DNA of 37,276 nt from an uncultured SAR116 cluster alpha proteobacterium (GCA_902530325.1 CACAAB010000015.1:1-37276), one strand, 5' to 3'. Positions 16,486 through 26,323 are shown, numbered from the stretch's first letter. Made by a program: numbers and translations. Notes: a model not told the origin generated them from the sequence alone.

Positions 16486-17439
16486 ATGAAGAAACAAAAA
16501 ATAAATTTATACCTCGCCTCACCTAGGGGTTTTTGTGCAGGAGTTGACAGAGCTGTAAAAATTGTAGAAGAATCCATTAAAAAATTTGGGTCTCCAGTTT
16601 ATGTAAGGCATGAAATAGTACATAATAAAGATGTTGTTAACTCATTAGCAAAAATTGGCGCTGTGTTTATTGAAGAAGTAAGCGAGGCACCAACTGATCG
16701 ACCAATTATTTTTTCTGCACACGGTGTTGCTAAATCTGTAATGGATGAAGCGAATCAAAGAAAAATGATATCAATAGATGCTACTTGTCCATTAGTAACT
16801 AAAGTACATAATGAAACAATACGTCATTATAATTTAGGTAGGCACGTTCTATTAATCGGGCATAAAAATCATGTAGAAGTAATTGGAACTATGGGGCAAG
16901 TTCCAAAAGATTTTATTACTTTAATTGAAACAGAAGATGATGCTTATAAAGTTAACGTTGAGAACCCAGACAATTTAGCTTTTGCTACTCAAACGACATT
17001 ATCAATAGATGATACAAGTAAAATTTTAAGCATTTTAAAATCTAGATTTCCGAGTATTAAGGGACCAAGTTCAGAGGATATCTGTTATGCAACTACAAAT
17101 AGACAATTAGCAGTAAAGTCGATGTCAAAACTTTGTGATTGTGTTTTAGTTATTGGAGCTGAAAATTCTTCTAATTCCGTTCGTCTTGTAGAGGTGGCTT
17201 TATCTCATGGTGTAAAAAAAGCTTTTTTAATACCCAACGAAAATAAACTCGACTTATTTTTAAAAAAATTTAATCCTTTGAAATCTCCAAACATTGGATT
17301 AACAGCAGGTGCATCAGCCCCTGAGACCTTAGTGCAAGTTTTAATATCAAAACTTCAAAAAGATTTTGAAGTTAATTTGATAGAACACGAAGTTACTAAA
17401 GAAGATGTTAAATTTAATTTACCAAAAATTTTAAGATAA
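16486..17439 (+). CDS. ispH: 4-hydroxy-3-methylbut-2-enyl diphosphate reductase IspH
   Basis: This enzyme makes IPP and DMAPP in the last step of the MEP pathway, feeding ubiquinone, heme O, carotenoid and retinal synthesis, all represented in this window. It has 317 residues. The [4Fe-4S] ligands are C17 in SPRGFCAGVDRAV, C101 in DATCPLVTKVHNE and C200 in EDICYATTNRQ. Substrate-binding histidines are in YVRHEIVHNKDVV (H42, H46), FSAHGVA (H79) and GHKNHVEVIGTMGQ (H129, with E131 as the proton relay). The gene heads ispH-thrB-rnhA, a common alphaproteobacterial set. Confidence 0.97.
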   Translation: MKKQKINLYLASPRGFCAGVDRAVKIVEESIKKFGSPVYVRHEIVHNKDVVNSLAKIGAVFIEEVSEAPTDRPIIFSAHGVAKSVMDEANQRKMISIDATCPLVTKVHNETIRHYNLGRHVLLIGHKNHVEVIGTMGQVPKDFITLIETEDDAYKVNVENPDNLAFATQTTLSIDDTSKILSILKSRFPSIKGPSSEDICYATTNRQLAVKSMSKLCDCVLVIGAENSSNSVRLVEVALSHGVKKAFLIPNENKLDLFLKKFNPLKSPNIGLTAGASAPETLVQVLISKLQKDFEVNLIEHEVTKEDVKFNLPKILR

Positions 17440-17456
17440 GAATTTAGGATTAAAAA

Positions 17457-18434
17457 TTGGCAGTTTATACAAATTTAAATAAATTTCACTTAGAAGAATT
17501 TTTAAAACTTTATGACATTGGAGAGTTAAAATCATTTGCTGGGATAACAGAAGGTATAGAGAATAGTAACTTTTTTGTAAAAACAACTCACGGGAATTTT
17601 ATACTTACTATTTTTGAAAAAAGAGTAGACATTAAAGATTTGCCATTTTTTATTAATATAATGCTTCATTTGAATGATAGAGGTTATTATTGTCCAAGAC
17701 CAATAAGTGACACAAAAAATAAATTTCTTCAAAAATTACATGGTAAGCCAACAATCATTGTAAATTTTCTTGAAGGAAAATCAAAAAAAAATTTTACTAT
17801 TGAAGATTGTTACCAAGTTGGTGAAAGTATGGGGATTATGCACTCTCAGGGTAAAGACTTTGGGCTAAAAAGAGAAAACTCTCTTTCTGTAAGAGGATGG
17901 GAAAAATTAATTAAAACTTGTAATAATAATGTACCAATCAGTGTTTTAAATACACTTCAACCTAATTTAATGGGAGAGATACAAAACTCTTTTGATTTCT
18001 TTTTAAAATTTTGGCCAAGTCATTTGCCAAAAGGTTTTATTCATGGAGATTTATTTCCTGATAATGTTTTTTTTATTAATAACAAAATTACTGGGGTAAT
18101 TGATTTTTATTTTTCATGTACTGATATACTTGCGTATGATTTGGCAATAGCTATCAATGCTTGGTGCTTTGATAAAAAAGACAATTTTCAAGACAAAAAA
18201 TATCAAGCTATATTAAATGGATACAATTCTAAAAGAAAATTAAGTAAAGATGAAAATTTCTTTTTACCACTATTGTGTAAAGCTGCCTCATTACGTTTTT
18301 TATTAACAAGATTATTTGATTGGGTAAATACACCTATTGAAGCTAACGTTGTTCCCAAAAATCCAGAAGAATACATAAAAAAACACATGTACTTTAAGAA
18401 ATTAGTTAAAAATATTAAATATATAGAAAATTAA
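17457..18434 (+). CDS. thrB: Homoserine kinase ThrB (APH-fold type)
   Basis: This enzyme phosphorylates homoserine for threonine synthesis. It is the kinase type with an aminoglycoside-phosphotransferase fold, not the GHMP type of E. coli. It has 325 residues. The N-terminus is characteristic ([22 protein letters not shown], here shown only as its role-defining start, then [13 protein letters not shown]). The catalytic loop is [13 protein letters not shown] (H-x-D-x4-N) and the metal-binding aspartate is in GVIDFYFSC. The start is TTG at 17457 with AGGA 9 bases upstream; the MAVYT beginning matches relatives. It sits 17 bases after ispH and 2 bases before rnhA. Its pathway partner thrC lies about 5 kb away in the cox gene cluster. 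Confidence 0.95.
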   Translation: MAVYTNLNKFHLEEFLKLYDIGELKSFAGITEGIENSNFFVKTTHGNFILTIFEKRVDIKDLPFFINIMLHLNDRGYYCPRPISDTKNKFLQKLHGKPTIIVNFLEGKSKKNFTIEDCYQVGESMGIMHSQGKDFGLKRENSLSVRGWEKLIKTCNNNVPISVLNTLQPNLMGEIQNSFDFFLKFWPSHLPKGFIHGDLFPDNVFFINNKITGVIDFYFSCTDILAYDLAIAINAWCFDKKDNFQDKKYQAILNGYNSKRKLSKDENFFLPLLCKAASLRFLLTRLFDWVNTPIEANVVPKNPEEYIKKHMYFKKLVKNIKYIEN

Positions 18435-18436
18435 TC

Positions 18437-18874
18437 ATGAAAAAAGAAATTACTATTTTTACAGACGGTGCATGCTCTGGAAACCCCGGAAAAGGAGGTT
18501 GGGGAGTTGTCTTACTTTATCAGGATAATGAAAAACATTTATCTGGATCAGAAAAGTTAACTACAAATAATAAAATGGAGCTTAAGGCAACAATTGAAGC
18601 TTTAAAAGCAATAAAACATCCAAGCAAAATAAAGTTATATACAGATTCACAATATGTTAAAAATGGAATAACGGAGTGGATTATTAAGTGGAAAAAAAAT
18701 GGATGGAAGACTGCAAATAAAAAAACAGTTTCAAATAAAGAACTTTGGGTTGAACTAGATGAAAATGTAAATATACATGAAGTAGAATGGTTGTGGGTTA
18801 AAGGACATTCTGGAAACCATTACAATGAAATTGCAGATAAATTAGCTGTAAATGCTATGAATGGAAAAGAATAA
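18437..18874 (+). CDS. rnhA: Ribonuclease HI
   Basis: This enzyme degrades the RNA strand of RNA-DNA hybrids, clearing primers and R-loops. It has 145 residues. The catalytic carboxylates are all in place: D10 in [12 protein letters not shown]48 in [13 protein letters not shown]70 in [12 protein letters not shown] and D134 in NEIADKLA, with H124 in KGHSGN assisting. The basic protrusion [13 protein letters not shown] (85-97) is present, as in E. coli RNase HI. It begins 2 bases after thrB and ends 4 bases before the convergent peroxiredoxin gene. Confidence 0.97.
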   Translation: MKKEITIFTDGACSGNPGKGGWGVVLLYQDNEKHLSGSEKLTTNNKMELKATIEALKAIKHPSKIKLYTDSQYVKNGITEWIIKWKKNGWKTANKKTVSNKELWVELDENVNIHEVEWLWVKGHSGNHYNEIADKLAVNAMNGKE

Positions 18875-18878
18875 AATA

Positions 18879-19358
18879 CTATAGATTTTTTAAAACATTT
18901 TCTGCAGTTGAAACATCAAATGCGCCTACTTCTTCTACAAAAGACTTCTTAATTATATTATCTTCAATTACCATTGCGAACCTTCTTGATCTACGTCCCA
19001 TTACCTTACCAAAGTAATGATCTAGGCCTAGAGCTTCTGATACTGAACAATCGGGATCAGACAACATATCAATTTTTTCTTCAACTTCATTTGCTAAACC
19101 CCATGCACGCATTACATGTGGATCATTTACTGCCATACATGCAATTATATCTACACCTTTATTTTTGATATCTTGATAAAATTTTATATAGCCTGGCAAA
19201 TGTTTAGCAGAACATGTCGGTGTGAAAGCACCAGGTAAAGCAAACAACACAACTTTTTTTGATTCAAAATATTCATCCGTTCTAACTTCTTTAACTCCCT
19301 GTTTATCTTTTAAAAGAAATATTCCAGAGGGAAATTTATTACCTTCATTAGTAGACAT
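18879..19358 (-). CDS. Peroxiredoxin, Prx5 (AhpE/hybrid-Prx5) type
   Basis: This is a thiol peroxidase that reduces hydrogen peroxide and organic peroxides using glutathione or glutaredoxin. It has 159 residues. The peroxidatic cysteine is C49 in LPGAFTPTCSAKHLPGY, with the family pattern P-x3-T-x2-C. DPHVMRAWG and FGKVMGRRSRRFAMVIEDN are typical of the Prx5 group. Two other cysteines occur, in IIACMAV and DPDCSVSEA, but neither is clearly a resolving residue. The ribosome-binding site is AGGAG upstream of the ATG. gshA in the same window provides glutathione, a plausible reductant. Confidence 0.93.
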   Translation of the reverse strand: MSTNEGNKFPSGIFLLKDKQGVKEVRTDEYFESKKVVLFALPGAFTPTCSAKHLPGYIKFYQDIKNKGVDIIACMAVNDPHVMRAWGLANEVEEKIDMLSDPDCSVSEALGLDHYFGKVMGRRSRRFAMVIEDNIIKKSFVEEVGAFDVSTAENVLKNL

Positions 19359-19421
19359 GAAAACTCCTTATATTTTCATAAATCTTATATTTAAACTATA
19401 TCACTGGGTTTTAAAATAAGT

Positions 19422-21398
19422 TTATTTAGCTTTTTTAATATATTCTTCAATTTCTTTAAAAGTCAGTAATTCAGAGAGGATTTTTCCATTTAGTAATGAT
19501 GGACCATAAATTTCATTATACGGTATTCCATAACGTTCTTTTTTAGTGATGAATTTTTTAATATTTTCATTCGGCTTAGTCCAATCTAAGACTAGAACTT
19601 TTACATTATTTATTTTAAATATTTCTGAAACTTGTTTAGTTTCGAGTATCAAGGCTTTATTTACCTGACACGTTAAACACCAATCAGCTGTAATATCAAC
19701 AAATACTATTTCACCTTTAGCTGCTAACTCATTTGGTAATGAAATATTTTTGTTTATATCCCAATTAACGATTTCTAAATTATTGTAGTTATTTAAATTG
19801 GGTTCAATTCTTGTCTCTAATTTTATTAATAAATTAATTAACCATATAGATGTAAGTAGAAGAAAAATAGCCATAATTTGTTTAAAAGCTACCAACCATT
19901 TACCAGGTTTTGGAATAATTGATATAATTTTTGGGAATAACATTATTAGAATTAAAGGTAATGACAAACCTACACCCATAGTCAAAAGAGTAGAAAAAAT
20001 TTCGAAAGTGTCTCCAGCTAGGGCAAAACCAACTGCAGTACCCACTAATGGCGCTGTACAAGGAGTAGCTAATAAAGTTAATGTGATACCAGTAATGAAA
20101 TCTCCTAAATAACCTTCACCCCTATATGATAGAATGTTTAAGATTTTTGGAGGTAAAAAAAGGTTAAATAACCCTAAGAGATTAAAACCAAAAAAAGAAG
20201 TTAGTAAAATCATAAAAATTAGAAAAGATGGATTTTGAAATTGTAAACCCCACCCAACAAGTTCACCCGCAGACTTAACAATATAAGTACCAACAGCTAT
20301 GAACAAAAAAGATGTTAATATACCCAATATATTAAATGATATTTTTTTTCTAAATATTACGTTGTTTTCCATTCTTAGATTTACTAATTGTACCATTTTC
20401 AAGGATAAAACAGGAAGAACACAAGGCATAAAATTTAAAATAAATCCACCAAACAAAGCTATAATAAAAATCGTAAAACCAGAGGATTTTTTATTTTTAT
20501 TTTTATTTAATTTTGGAATGTTTTCATTATTAAAATTTATTGATTTAGTTATAACTTTCTCAAAACTATTATTATTACTAAGGAATGTTAATTTTAAAAA
20601 TGAAAATTCACGATCTTTTTTATCCTTAAAATTAATATTCAACTTTAAAATTTCACCAGTTTGTGAATACTTAGGTTTTTCAAATATTAAATTTTTATTA
20701 TCTTCAATAATAATATCATAAGGGTTAATATTGAGATTATTTTTAAATGTTAATTTTAATGTTTTTTCAACAAACTCAAACGACAAAAGTTTTAAGTCGT
20801 TATTTCCTAGATCTTTTGGGACTTTATCCTTATATCTATTAATTTCTGTTAATTCGGAATGATTTTTTATAGGATAAGTTAACTTTTTTAAATCATATTT
20901 AAAACTTACAGGAACACAGATTTCAGAACATACTTGGGCATCAAATTTTAGTAATCCTGATAATTTTAAATTTTTATCTAATTGTTCAATTTCTATTGGG
21001 AAAATAACTTTTTTTTCGTAACCAAATGTTTCTATACCAAAAAAATTAAATCTTTTAGGATTTGGAAATAGTAAATTCATTGATTTAATGTTATTTTCAC
21101 CTTCCCATTTGACTTCTGGGGGAAGTCCAGCATCACCCGGATTTCTCCAATATATTTTCCATTCTGGTAAAAGTTTTACTTGCAGACCTATAAGAATTTT
21201 TGATGGTGTAGTTTCTGATATTTTACCAAATAGAATATCAAATTTAATAAAATCATAATTCTCATTAGTCACAGTATTTTGACTGGAAACCAGTGTGTTA
21301 GAATCAGATTTATTTATATATGAAAAGCAAATTAAAGTTAAAAATAGAAAAGAAATTACAGTTTTGTAATATTTACTATGTATTAGATTATTGTGCAT
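19422..21398 (-). CDS. Protein-disulfide reductase, DsbD/ScsB type
   Basis: This inner-membrane protein carries electrons from cytoplasmic thioredoxin to periplasmic thiol proteins. It has 658 residues in three parts. The N-terminal periplasmic domain (about 45-290) has LPEWKIYWRNPGDAGLPP and a C157-x3-C161 pair, typical of ScsB-like DsbD. The eight-helix membrane domain (about 307-525) has its redox cysteines at C326 (NFMPCVLPVLS) and C447 (ATPCTAPLVG). The C-terminal thioredoxin domain has the active site C574-L-T-C577 (ADWCLTCQVNK). The long N-terminal domain fits ScsB, which serves copper-stress or DsbC/ScsC-type partners, rather than enterobacterial DsbD. It is divergent from yqgE. The DsbA-like protein at 9.4 kb might be a client. 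Confidence 0.9.
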   Translation of the reverse strand: MHNNLIHSKYYKTVISFLFLTLICFSYINKSDSNTLVSSQNTVTNENYDFIKFDILFGKISETTPSKILIGLQVKLLPEWKIYWRNPGDAGLPPEVKWEGENNIKSMNLLFPNPKRFNFFGIETFGYEKKVIFPIEIEQLDKNLKLSGLLKFDAQVCSEICVPVSFKYDLKKLTYPIKNHSELTEINRYKDKVPKDLGNNDLKLLSFEFVEKTLKLTFKNNLNINPYDIIIEDNKNLIFEKPKYSQTGEILKLNINFKDKKDREFSFLKLTFLSNNNSFEKVITKSINFNNENIPKLNKNKNKKSSGFTIFIIALFGGFILNFMPCVLPVLSLKMVQLVNLRMENNVIFRKKISFNILGILTSFLFIAVGTYIVKSAGELVGWGLQFQNPSFLIFMILLTSFFGFNLLGLFNLFLPPKILNILSYRGEGYLGDFITGITLTLLATPCTAPLVGTAVGFALAGDTFEIFSTLLTMGVGLSLPLILIMLFPKIISIIPKPGKWLVAFKQIMAIFLLLTSIWLINLLIKLETRIEPNLNNYNNLEIVNWDINKNISLPNELAAKGEIVFVDITADWCLTCQVNKALILETKQVSEIFKINNVKVLVLDWTKPNENIKKFITKKERYGIPYNEIYGPSLLNGKILSELLTFKEIEEYIKKAK

Positions 21399-21451
21399 TA
21401 TTTCTTTTAGGTTATTATGAGAATTGACAATAATATATTGGAATTACAAAC

Positions 21452-22012
21452 ATGGATCAAGAGTTGTTAGGTAAACTATTAATTGCCTCTCCAGGACTTG
21501 AAGACATCAGATTTCAAGATTCTGTAATATTAATTTGTGAACATTCTAAAGAAGCAACTATGGGCTTAATTCTAAATAAACCTCTTTACAATTTTGACAC
21601 TTCCCAGTTTTTAAAAAAAATGAAAATTAATTCTTTAACTAATATTAAATCTAATCCTACTTTTTTTGGTGGTCCTGTTCATTTAAATCAAGGATTTATT
21701 ATACATTCTAACGAAAAGAAATATAAAACATCTGAAGATATACTAGAAGGGGTTATGATTACTAGTTCTGAAGAAATTTTAATTGATATTTCAAAAAATA
21801 AATCACCAGAGCATGCCAAAATTTTCCTTGGATGTGCTGTTTGGGATCAAGGACAGCTTGACAATGAAATATTAGAAAACTCTTGGATCATAACAAACTC
21901 AAATAAAGAATTAATATTTCACAATCATTTAGAATTTTCATTATGGAAAAAATGTCTTAAAAACATGGGTGTGGATCCTAGTAAGTTGGTATCATACTCA
22001 GGAAGTGCTTAG
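21452..22012 (+). CDS. YqgE/AlgH family protein (UPF0301)
   Basis: This 186-residue cytoplasmic protein belongs to the conserved YqgE/AlgH family (DUF179), whose biochemical role is not settled. Diagnostic segments are GKLLIASPGLEDIRFQDSV (about 6-24), CEHSKEATMGLILNKPL, FFGGPVHLNQGFIIHS near 70 and the aromatic FLGCAVWDQGQLDNEI near 129. Length is normal. It stands alone, divergent from the DsbD/ScsB gene and convergent with the M16 peptidase, with 8 bases between their stop codons. A TTGACA lies 23 bases upstream of the ATG, but no -10 fits it. Confidence 0.93.
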   Translation: MDQELLGKLLIASPGLEDIRFQDSVILICEHSKEATMGLILNKPLYNFDTSQFLKKMKINSLTNIKSNPTFFGGPVHLNQGFIIHSNEKKYKTSEDILEGVMITSSEEILIDISKNKSPEHAKIFLGCAVWDQGQLDNEILENSWIITNSNKELIFHNHLEFSLWKKCLKNMGVDPSKLVSYSGSA

Positions 22013-22020
22013 CCGTCTTG

Positions 22021-23277
22021 TTAAAGCATTGTTGAAATTTCTAATTTTTTCAAAGAATTGGCATCTGGTCCTATTACAGATAAAACAGGCTTTGCAGAAG
22101 TTAACAACCTATCACATAAATCATAGATAGAATTGATAGATACATTTTCTATACTTGCTAAAACCTCGTCGGCTTCTATCATTTTTCCAAAATTAATCAT
22201 ATTTTTTGCAAAATATTCTGACCTTGAACTGTTACTTTCATGACCCATTATGAAACCAGATTTCATTTGTGCCTTTGCTTTACAAAGTTCTTCCGCAGAT
22301 ATAAATTTTTTAATTTTTTTCCATTCTATTAAACTTGCTTCAAGTAAATTATTGACGTCTTTAGGAGACGTTCCAGCATAAAAACCAAATACTCCAGAAG
22401 AATTTTGCATCTGAGTAAAACTAAAAATGGAATAACATAACCCTCTCTTTTCTCTAATCTCTTGAAACAATCTTGAAGACATTCCACCACCTAGTATAAT
22501 TGATAATGCTCTAAGAGAAAAACGATCACCATCTGTATTTTTTAGGCCTTCAACTCCAAACACTAATAGTGTTTGCTCTAACTCTCTATCTTCAGTAATA
22601 AAACCTGAAGTCCATTCTGAATTGATTTTTTTTGGTTTGTTATCATTTTTAATATCTGAAAATTTTTCTTCGGCAATTTTAAAAAATTTACCGTTATTAA
22701 GGTTTCCAGACATAGAGACGAACATATTTTCTGGTATATAATTTGAATCTAGAAAGAATTTTAAATTAGACTGTTGAAACCCACTTACAGTTTCTTTGGT
22801 ACCAAGAATTGGTCTTCCCATTGGTTGATTTTTAAAAGCAGTTTTAGTAAAGTTTTCAAATACTCTATCGTCTGGAGCATCATAAGATTGTCCTATCTCA
22901 GAAATGATAACACCTTTTTCTCTCTCAATTTCTTCTTTAGGTAAAGTCGAATTCTTTATAATATCTGATAATATATCAATTCCTAACTCAGCATTTTCTT
23001 TCAATACTTTTAGATAATAGGCTGTAACCTCTTTACTAGTGTATGCGTTAATGTCACCTCCAACATCTTCAATCTCACGTGCTATTTTTTCTGCATTTCT
23101 ATCTTTGGTTCCTTTAAAAGCCATGTGTTCTAACATGTGGGCAATTCCACATTCATCTTCTTTTTCATTAGAACTTCCCACACCTATCCAAACTCCAATA
23201 GATGCACTTTCGACATCAATTTGATCACTAATTATCGTTATACCATTATCAAGAATTTTAAATTTTGCACTCATCAT
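22021..23277 (-). CDS. M16 family zinc peptidase (processing-peptidase-like)
   Basis: This is a pitrilysin-type metalloprotease resembling the mitochondrial processing peptidase beta subunit, 418 residues. The inverted zinc motif HxxEH is H47-M-L-E50-H51, and the third ligand E127 lies in GVIISEIGQ, the expected ~75 residues later. The C-terminal half (GGGMSSRLFQEIREKRGLCY) is the second M16 lobe with the glycine-rich substrate loop. In alphaproteobacteria this gene commonly follows thrC. It starts in a TAATG overlap with the thrC stop codon, implying translational coupling. Two tandem ATGs are present; I took the first. The protein substrate is unknown. Confidence 0.93.
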   Translation of the reverse strand: MMSAKFKILDNGITIISDQIDVESASIGVWIGVGSSNEKEDECGIAHMLEHMAFKGTKDRNAEKIAREIEDVGGDINAYTSKEVTAYYLKVLKENAELGIDILSDIIKNSTLPKEEIEREKGVIISEIGQSYDAPDDRVFENFTKTAFKNQPMGRPILGTKETVSGFQQSNLKFFLDSNYIPENMFVSMSGNLNNGKFFKIAEEKFSDIKNDNKPKKINSEWTSGFITEDRELEQTLLVFGVEGLKNTDGDRFSLRALSIILGGGMSSRLFQEIREKRGLCYSIFSFTQMQNSSGVFGFYAGTSPKDVNNLLEASLIEWKKIKKFISAEELCKAKAQMKSGFIMGHESNSSRSEYFAKNMINFGKMIEADEVLASIENVSINSIYDLCDRLLTSAKPVLSVIGPDANSLKKLEISTML

Positions 23278-24689
23278 TACCTCATATTATTTAATATATA
23301 TTCTTGAACATCTTTTAGATTAGGCTCAATTATTTTAAAATTTTCCTTTTTACTCATAATATGGTCTAGGTGAACAGGAAGTTCAGGTGAAATCCCAATA
23401 CTTTTTTTTATAACCTGTGGAAATTTTGCTGGGTGAGCACAAGCAAGAGAAATTATTGGTGTATGAATAGAAATCATCTTTTGTTCAATAGCTTTTTGTA
23501 AAGCTCCATAACCTATAGCACTATGCGGATCAAGCATATACTCATGTTCTTTGTAGATCTTTTTTATGATGTCAAGTGTCTCAACATCACCAATCTTAAA
23601 AGCAGCAAATATATTATTGATTTTATTTAGTTTCTCTTGGCTAATTTTAAATTTTCCATCAACTTTAAAATCATACATTTGCTTTTTTACTAGGTTTGTA
23701 TCCCTATCATTTATTTCGAATAAGAGCCTCTCAAAATTACTTGAGACTTGAATATCCATACTCGGGCTATAAGAAGGAGATATATTTTTTCGTTTCATTA
23801 TACCACTTTCAAAAAATCTAGTAAGTATATCATTTTGGTTTGATCCACATATCAATCTAGATATAGGTAGCCCCATTTTTTTTGCCATCCATCCTGCTAA
23901 GATATTTCCAAAATTACCTGTTGGCACTGAAAAAACGACTTCTTTTTCGGGAGAACCTACTCTGAGTGCAGAGTAGAAATAATAAACTATTTGAGGTAAT
24001 AATCTAACCCAATTAATTGAATTTATAGCTGAAAGTGATGTCCGGTCTTTGAAATTTAAATCCTCAAAACAATCTTTGACAATTTCTTGGCATCCATCAA
24101 AGTCAGTTCTCACTGATAAGGCATAAGTTCCCTTTTCATTTATCCAAGTCATTTGTTTTTGTTGAACTTCTGATACTCTTTTGTGCGGAAAAAGAATAAA
24201 AATATCAATATTTTCTCTACCCTTAAATGCCTCTAAGGCAGCAGAACCTGTGTCACCACTAGTTGCACCTAATATTACAGCTCTTTTACCTTTTTTTTCT
24301 AGCGCTATATTAAATGCTCTAGACAAAAATTGCATAGCATAATCTTTAAATGCTAATGTGGGACCATGAAAAAGCTCAAGAATGTAGGTGTTTTTTTTAA
24401 GCTCTTTTAAAGGAGCTACATCATCACCAAATGATGCATAAGTAGCTTGACATATATTTAAAATATCATTCTCTTCCAAAAAGGGTTGAATAAAAGGTTT
24501 TAATATTTTAGAGGCTAATTTTGAATAACTAAGTTCTTTCATGTTTTTTAAGTCACTATGACTAAAACTTGGCCATTTTTTTGGCATAAACAATCCACCA
24601 TCTCTTGCTAAACCAGCTAGAAGAACTTTTTCATACGAAAGAGAACCATCTCCTCCTCTTGTACTTGAATATTTAATATAATTATCCAC
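23277..24689 (-). CDS. thrC: Threonine synthase
   Basis: This PLP enzyme converts O-phosphohomoserine to threonine. It has 470 residues, the long (fungal/E. coli-like) threonine synthase type. The N-terminus has YSSTRGGDGSLSYEKVLLAG, the PLP lysine is K115 in LFHGPTLAFKDYAMQ, the phosphate-binding glycine-rich loop is GATSGDTGSAALEAF, and SVPTGNFGNILAGWMAKKMG follows. It overlaps surf1 by 8 bases upstream and the M16 gene by 1 base downstream, so it is probably expressed with the cox genes. It works with thrB, which is in a separate operon at 17.5 kb. Confidence 0.96.
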   Translation of the reverse strand: MDNYIKYSSTRGGDGSLSYEKVLLAGLARDGGLFMPKKWPSFSHSDLKNMKELSYSKLASKILKPFIQPFLEENDILNICQATYASFGDDVAPLKELKKNTYILELFHGPTLAFKDYAMQFLSRAFNIALEKKGKRAVILGATSGDTGSAALEAFKGRENIDIFILFPHKRVSEVQQKQMTWINEKGTYALSVRTDFDGCQEIVKDCFEDLNFKDRTSLSAINSINWVRLLPQIVYYFYSALRVGSPEKEVVFSVPTGNFGNILAGWMAKKMGLPISRLICGSNQNDILTRFFESGIMKRKNISPSYSPSMDIQVSSNFERLLFEINDRDTNLVKKQMYDFKVDGKFKISQEKLNKINNIFAAFKIGDVETLDIIKKIYKEHEYMLDPHSAIGYGALQKAIEQKMISIHTPIISLACAHPAKFPQVIKKSIGISPELPVHLDHIMSKKENFKIIEPNLKDVQEYILNNMR

Positions 24690-25425
24690 TTCGTTTAGTC
24701 TTTTTAAATATTAATCTTCCAGATGATACGTGATATGAAAAGTACACAAATAGAAGGGAGAGAGCTAATCCATACCATGTTATTGCATATGATAAATGTT
24801 GATTACGAAATTTAGGTTCACCATCTACTCCAATAGGAAGCGTAAGTTTTTTACTAATACGAAGAGCATCAATATAATAATTATCAATTATTGGATTAGA
24901 AGTGATATTTATATGGTCAAAAATTTGTTCAGGTATAATTGTAAACCAAAATCCATTTTTCCCATCGTTTTCTGGAACAAAATAACCTTTTTGTTGGGGA
25001 TGTCTTATAATTCCTTTTAATTTCACTAGACCTTTCGTAAGACTAAACTTTCTTTTATCAGGGTTTTTATAACTCTCAGACACCCAGCCTCTATTAATAA
25101 GAACTAATTTGTTATTTTCCATTTTAAATGGAGTTACAACATGAAAACCTGCATTTCCTTCATAAGTTTTACCGGTAATATATATTTCGTTATCGTGCAT
25201 AAAACTCCCTAAAATCATAATAGACTTAAATTCATTAATTGAAGATTTATCTAGTTCATTAGGGACAGTTATCGGATTAGATTTACTCTGCATTAAATAA
25301 TCTTGTATAAGGGCTTCTTTCCAAAATAGCCTTTTAACTTGCCAAGTACCAAAACTAATTAGCATTGCAAAAATTAGAATAGAAAATATTGATGGCCATA
25401 ACATTGGCTTGAAATGTATTTTCAT
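24682..25425 (-). CDS. surf1: SURF1 family cytochrome c oxidase assembly protein
   Basis: This is an inner-membrane assembly factor that helps insert heme a into oxidase subunit I. It has 247 residues with two membrane spans, one at each end: residues about 9-27 (SIFSILIFAMLISFGTWQV) and about 217-235 (YGLALSLLFVYF). Family signatures are FGTWQVKRLFWKEALI, INRGWV and NQHLSYAITWYGLAL. The periplasmic loop has GFHVVTPFKMENNKLVLINRGW-type strands. It lies 46 bases downstream of coxC and overlaps thrC by 8 bases, as in other alphaproteobacteria. Confidence 0.94.
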   Translation of the reverse strand: MKIHFKPMLWPSIFSILIFAMLISFGTWQVKRLFWKEALIQDYLMQSKSNPITVPNELDKSSINEFKSIMILGSFMHDNEIYITGKTYEGNAGFHVVTPFKMENNKLVLINRGWVSESYKNPDKRKFSLTKGLVKLKGIIRHPQQKGYFVPENDGKNGFWFTIIPEQIFDHINITSNPIIDNYYIDALRISKKLTLPIGVDGEPKFRNQHLSYAITWYGLALSLLFVYFSYHVSSGRLIFKKTKRSG

Positions 25426-25471
25426 TATTAGTAAAAGAACCTTAAATTTTAATAAGTATTATAAATACTCA

Positions 25472-26257
25472 TTAACCACCCCACCAGTATATGCACACAA
25501 ATAAAAACAACCAAACAACATCAACAAAATGCCAATACCAAGCAGCAGCTTCAAAACCAAAGTGATGGTCAGCAGTGAAATGACCCTTTAACCCTCTAAA
25601 TAAACAAACTGTTAAAAATATTGTCCCAACTAATACATGAAACCCATGGAAACCTGTAGCCAAGTAAAATGTTGATGCATAAATTCCATCAGTGAATGCA
25701 AAAGTGGCATGCTGATATTCATATGCTTGAACAGCTGTAAATATAGCGCCTAAAATTATGGTTAAAATAAGTCCTGTTATAAAATCTTTCCTATTATCAT
25801 GCTGAAGAGCATGATGAGACCAAGTTACTGTACAACCAGATAATAATAATATTAGTGTGTTAATTAATGGTAGGTCAAAAGGGTCCAAAGCCTCTATTCC
25901 TTCAGGAGGCCAAATGCCAGTATCAGGATATAAACTGGAATCAAAAAATGCCCAAAAAAAGGCAACAAAAAACATAACCTCAGAGCAAATGAAAAAAATC
26001 ATCCCGTATCGCATACCAATTTGAACTATAGGTGTATGATGACCTTGGTATTCAGCTTCTCTAACAATATCCCTCCACCAGTAAAACATTGTAGCCAAAA
26101 CCATAAACAAACCTGCACCTAAGACCCATATTGAGTAAGGATATTCATGCATAAATAGTGTAAGCCCAAGAAACAGTGTAAAACCAGCTGCGGATCCTAA
26201 TGCAGGCCAAGGGCTCGGTTCAACTAAGTGATATTGATGTTTTTGTTCACCGCTCAT
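25472..26257 (-). CDS. coxC: Cytochrome c oxidase subunit III
   Basis: This is the third core subunit of the aa3 oxidase. It has 261 residues with seven membrane spans and starts with HQYHLVEPSPWPALGS, as in alphaproteobacterial and mitochondrial subunit III. Signatures include WWRDIVREAEYQGHHT, the FICSEVMFFVAFFWAFFDSSL helix (the conserved E sits near the proton-uptake path), YEYQHATF, and TGFHGFHVLVGTIFL with HHFGFEAAAWYWHFVDVVWL. A clean GGAGT ribosome-binding site lies before the ATG. The 66-base gap to ctaG contains nothing distinctive. Confidence 0.97.
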   Translation of the reverse strand: MSGEQKHQYHLVEPSPWPALGSAAGFTLFLGLTLFMHEYPYSIWVLGAGLFMVLATMFYWWRDIVREAEYQGHHTPIVQIGMRYGMIFFICSEVMFFVAFFWAFFDSSLYPDTGIWPPEGIEALDPFDLPLINTLILLLSGCTVTWSHHALQHDNRKDFITGLILTIILGAIFTAVQAYEYQHATFAFTDGIYASTFYLATGFHGFHVLVGTIFLTVCLFRGLKGHFTADHHFGFEAAAWYWHFVDVVWLFLFVCIYWWGG

Positions 26258-26323
26258 TATATACTCCTTAATTAAACTATATATCCTAACTCAACTTAGT
26301 CCAGAAAATTATCGAATTCCAAA

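Noticed and set aside
19798..20721. Antisense reading frames inside the DsbD/ScsB gene
   Set aside because: They overlap the conserved membrane domain and show no recognisable protein features.
21424..21429. TTGACA upstream of yqgE as a full promoter
   Set aside because: A normally spaced -10 would fall on CAAACA just before the ATG; the hexamer alone is weak evidence in AT-rich DNA.
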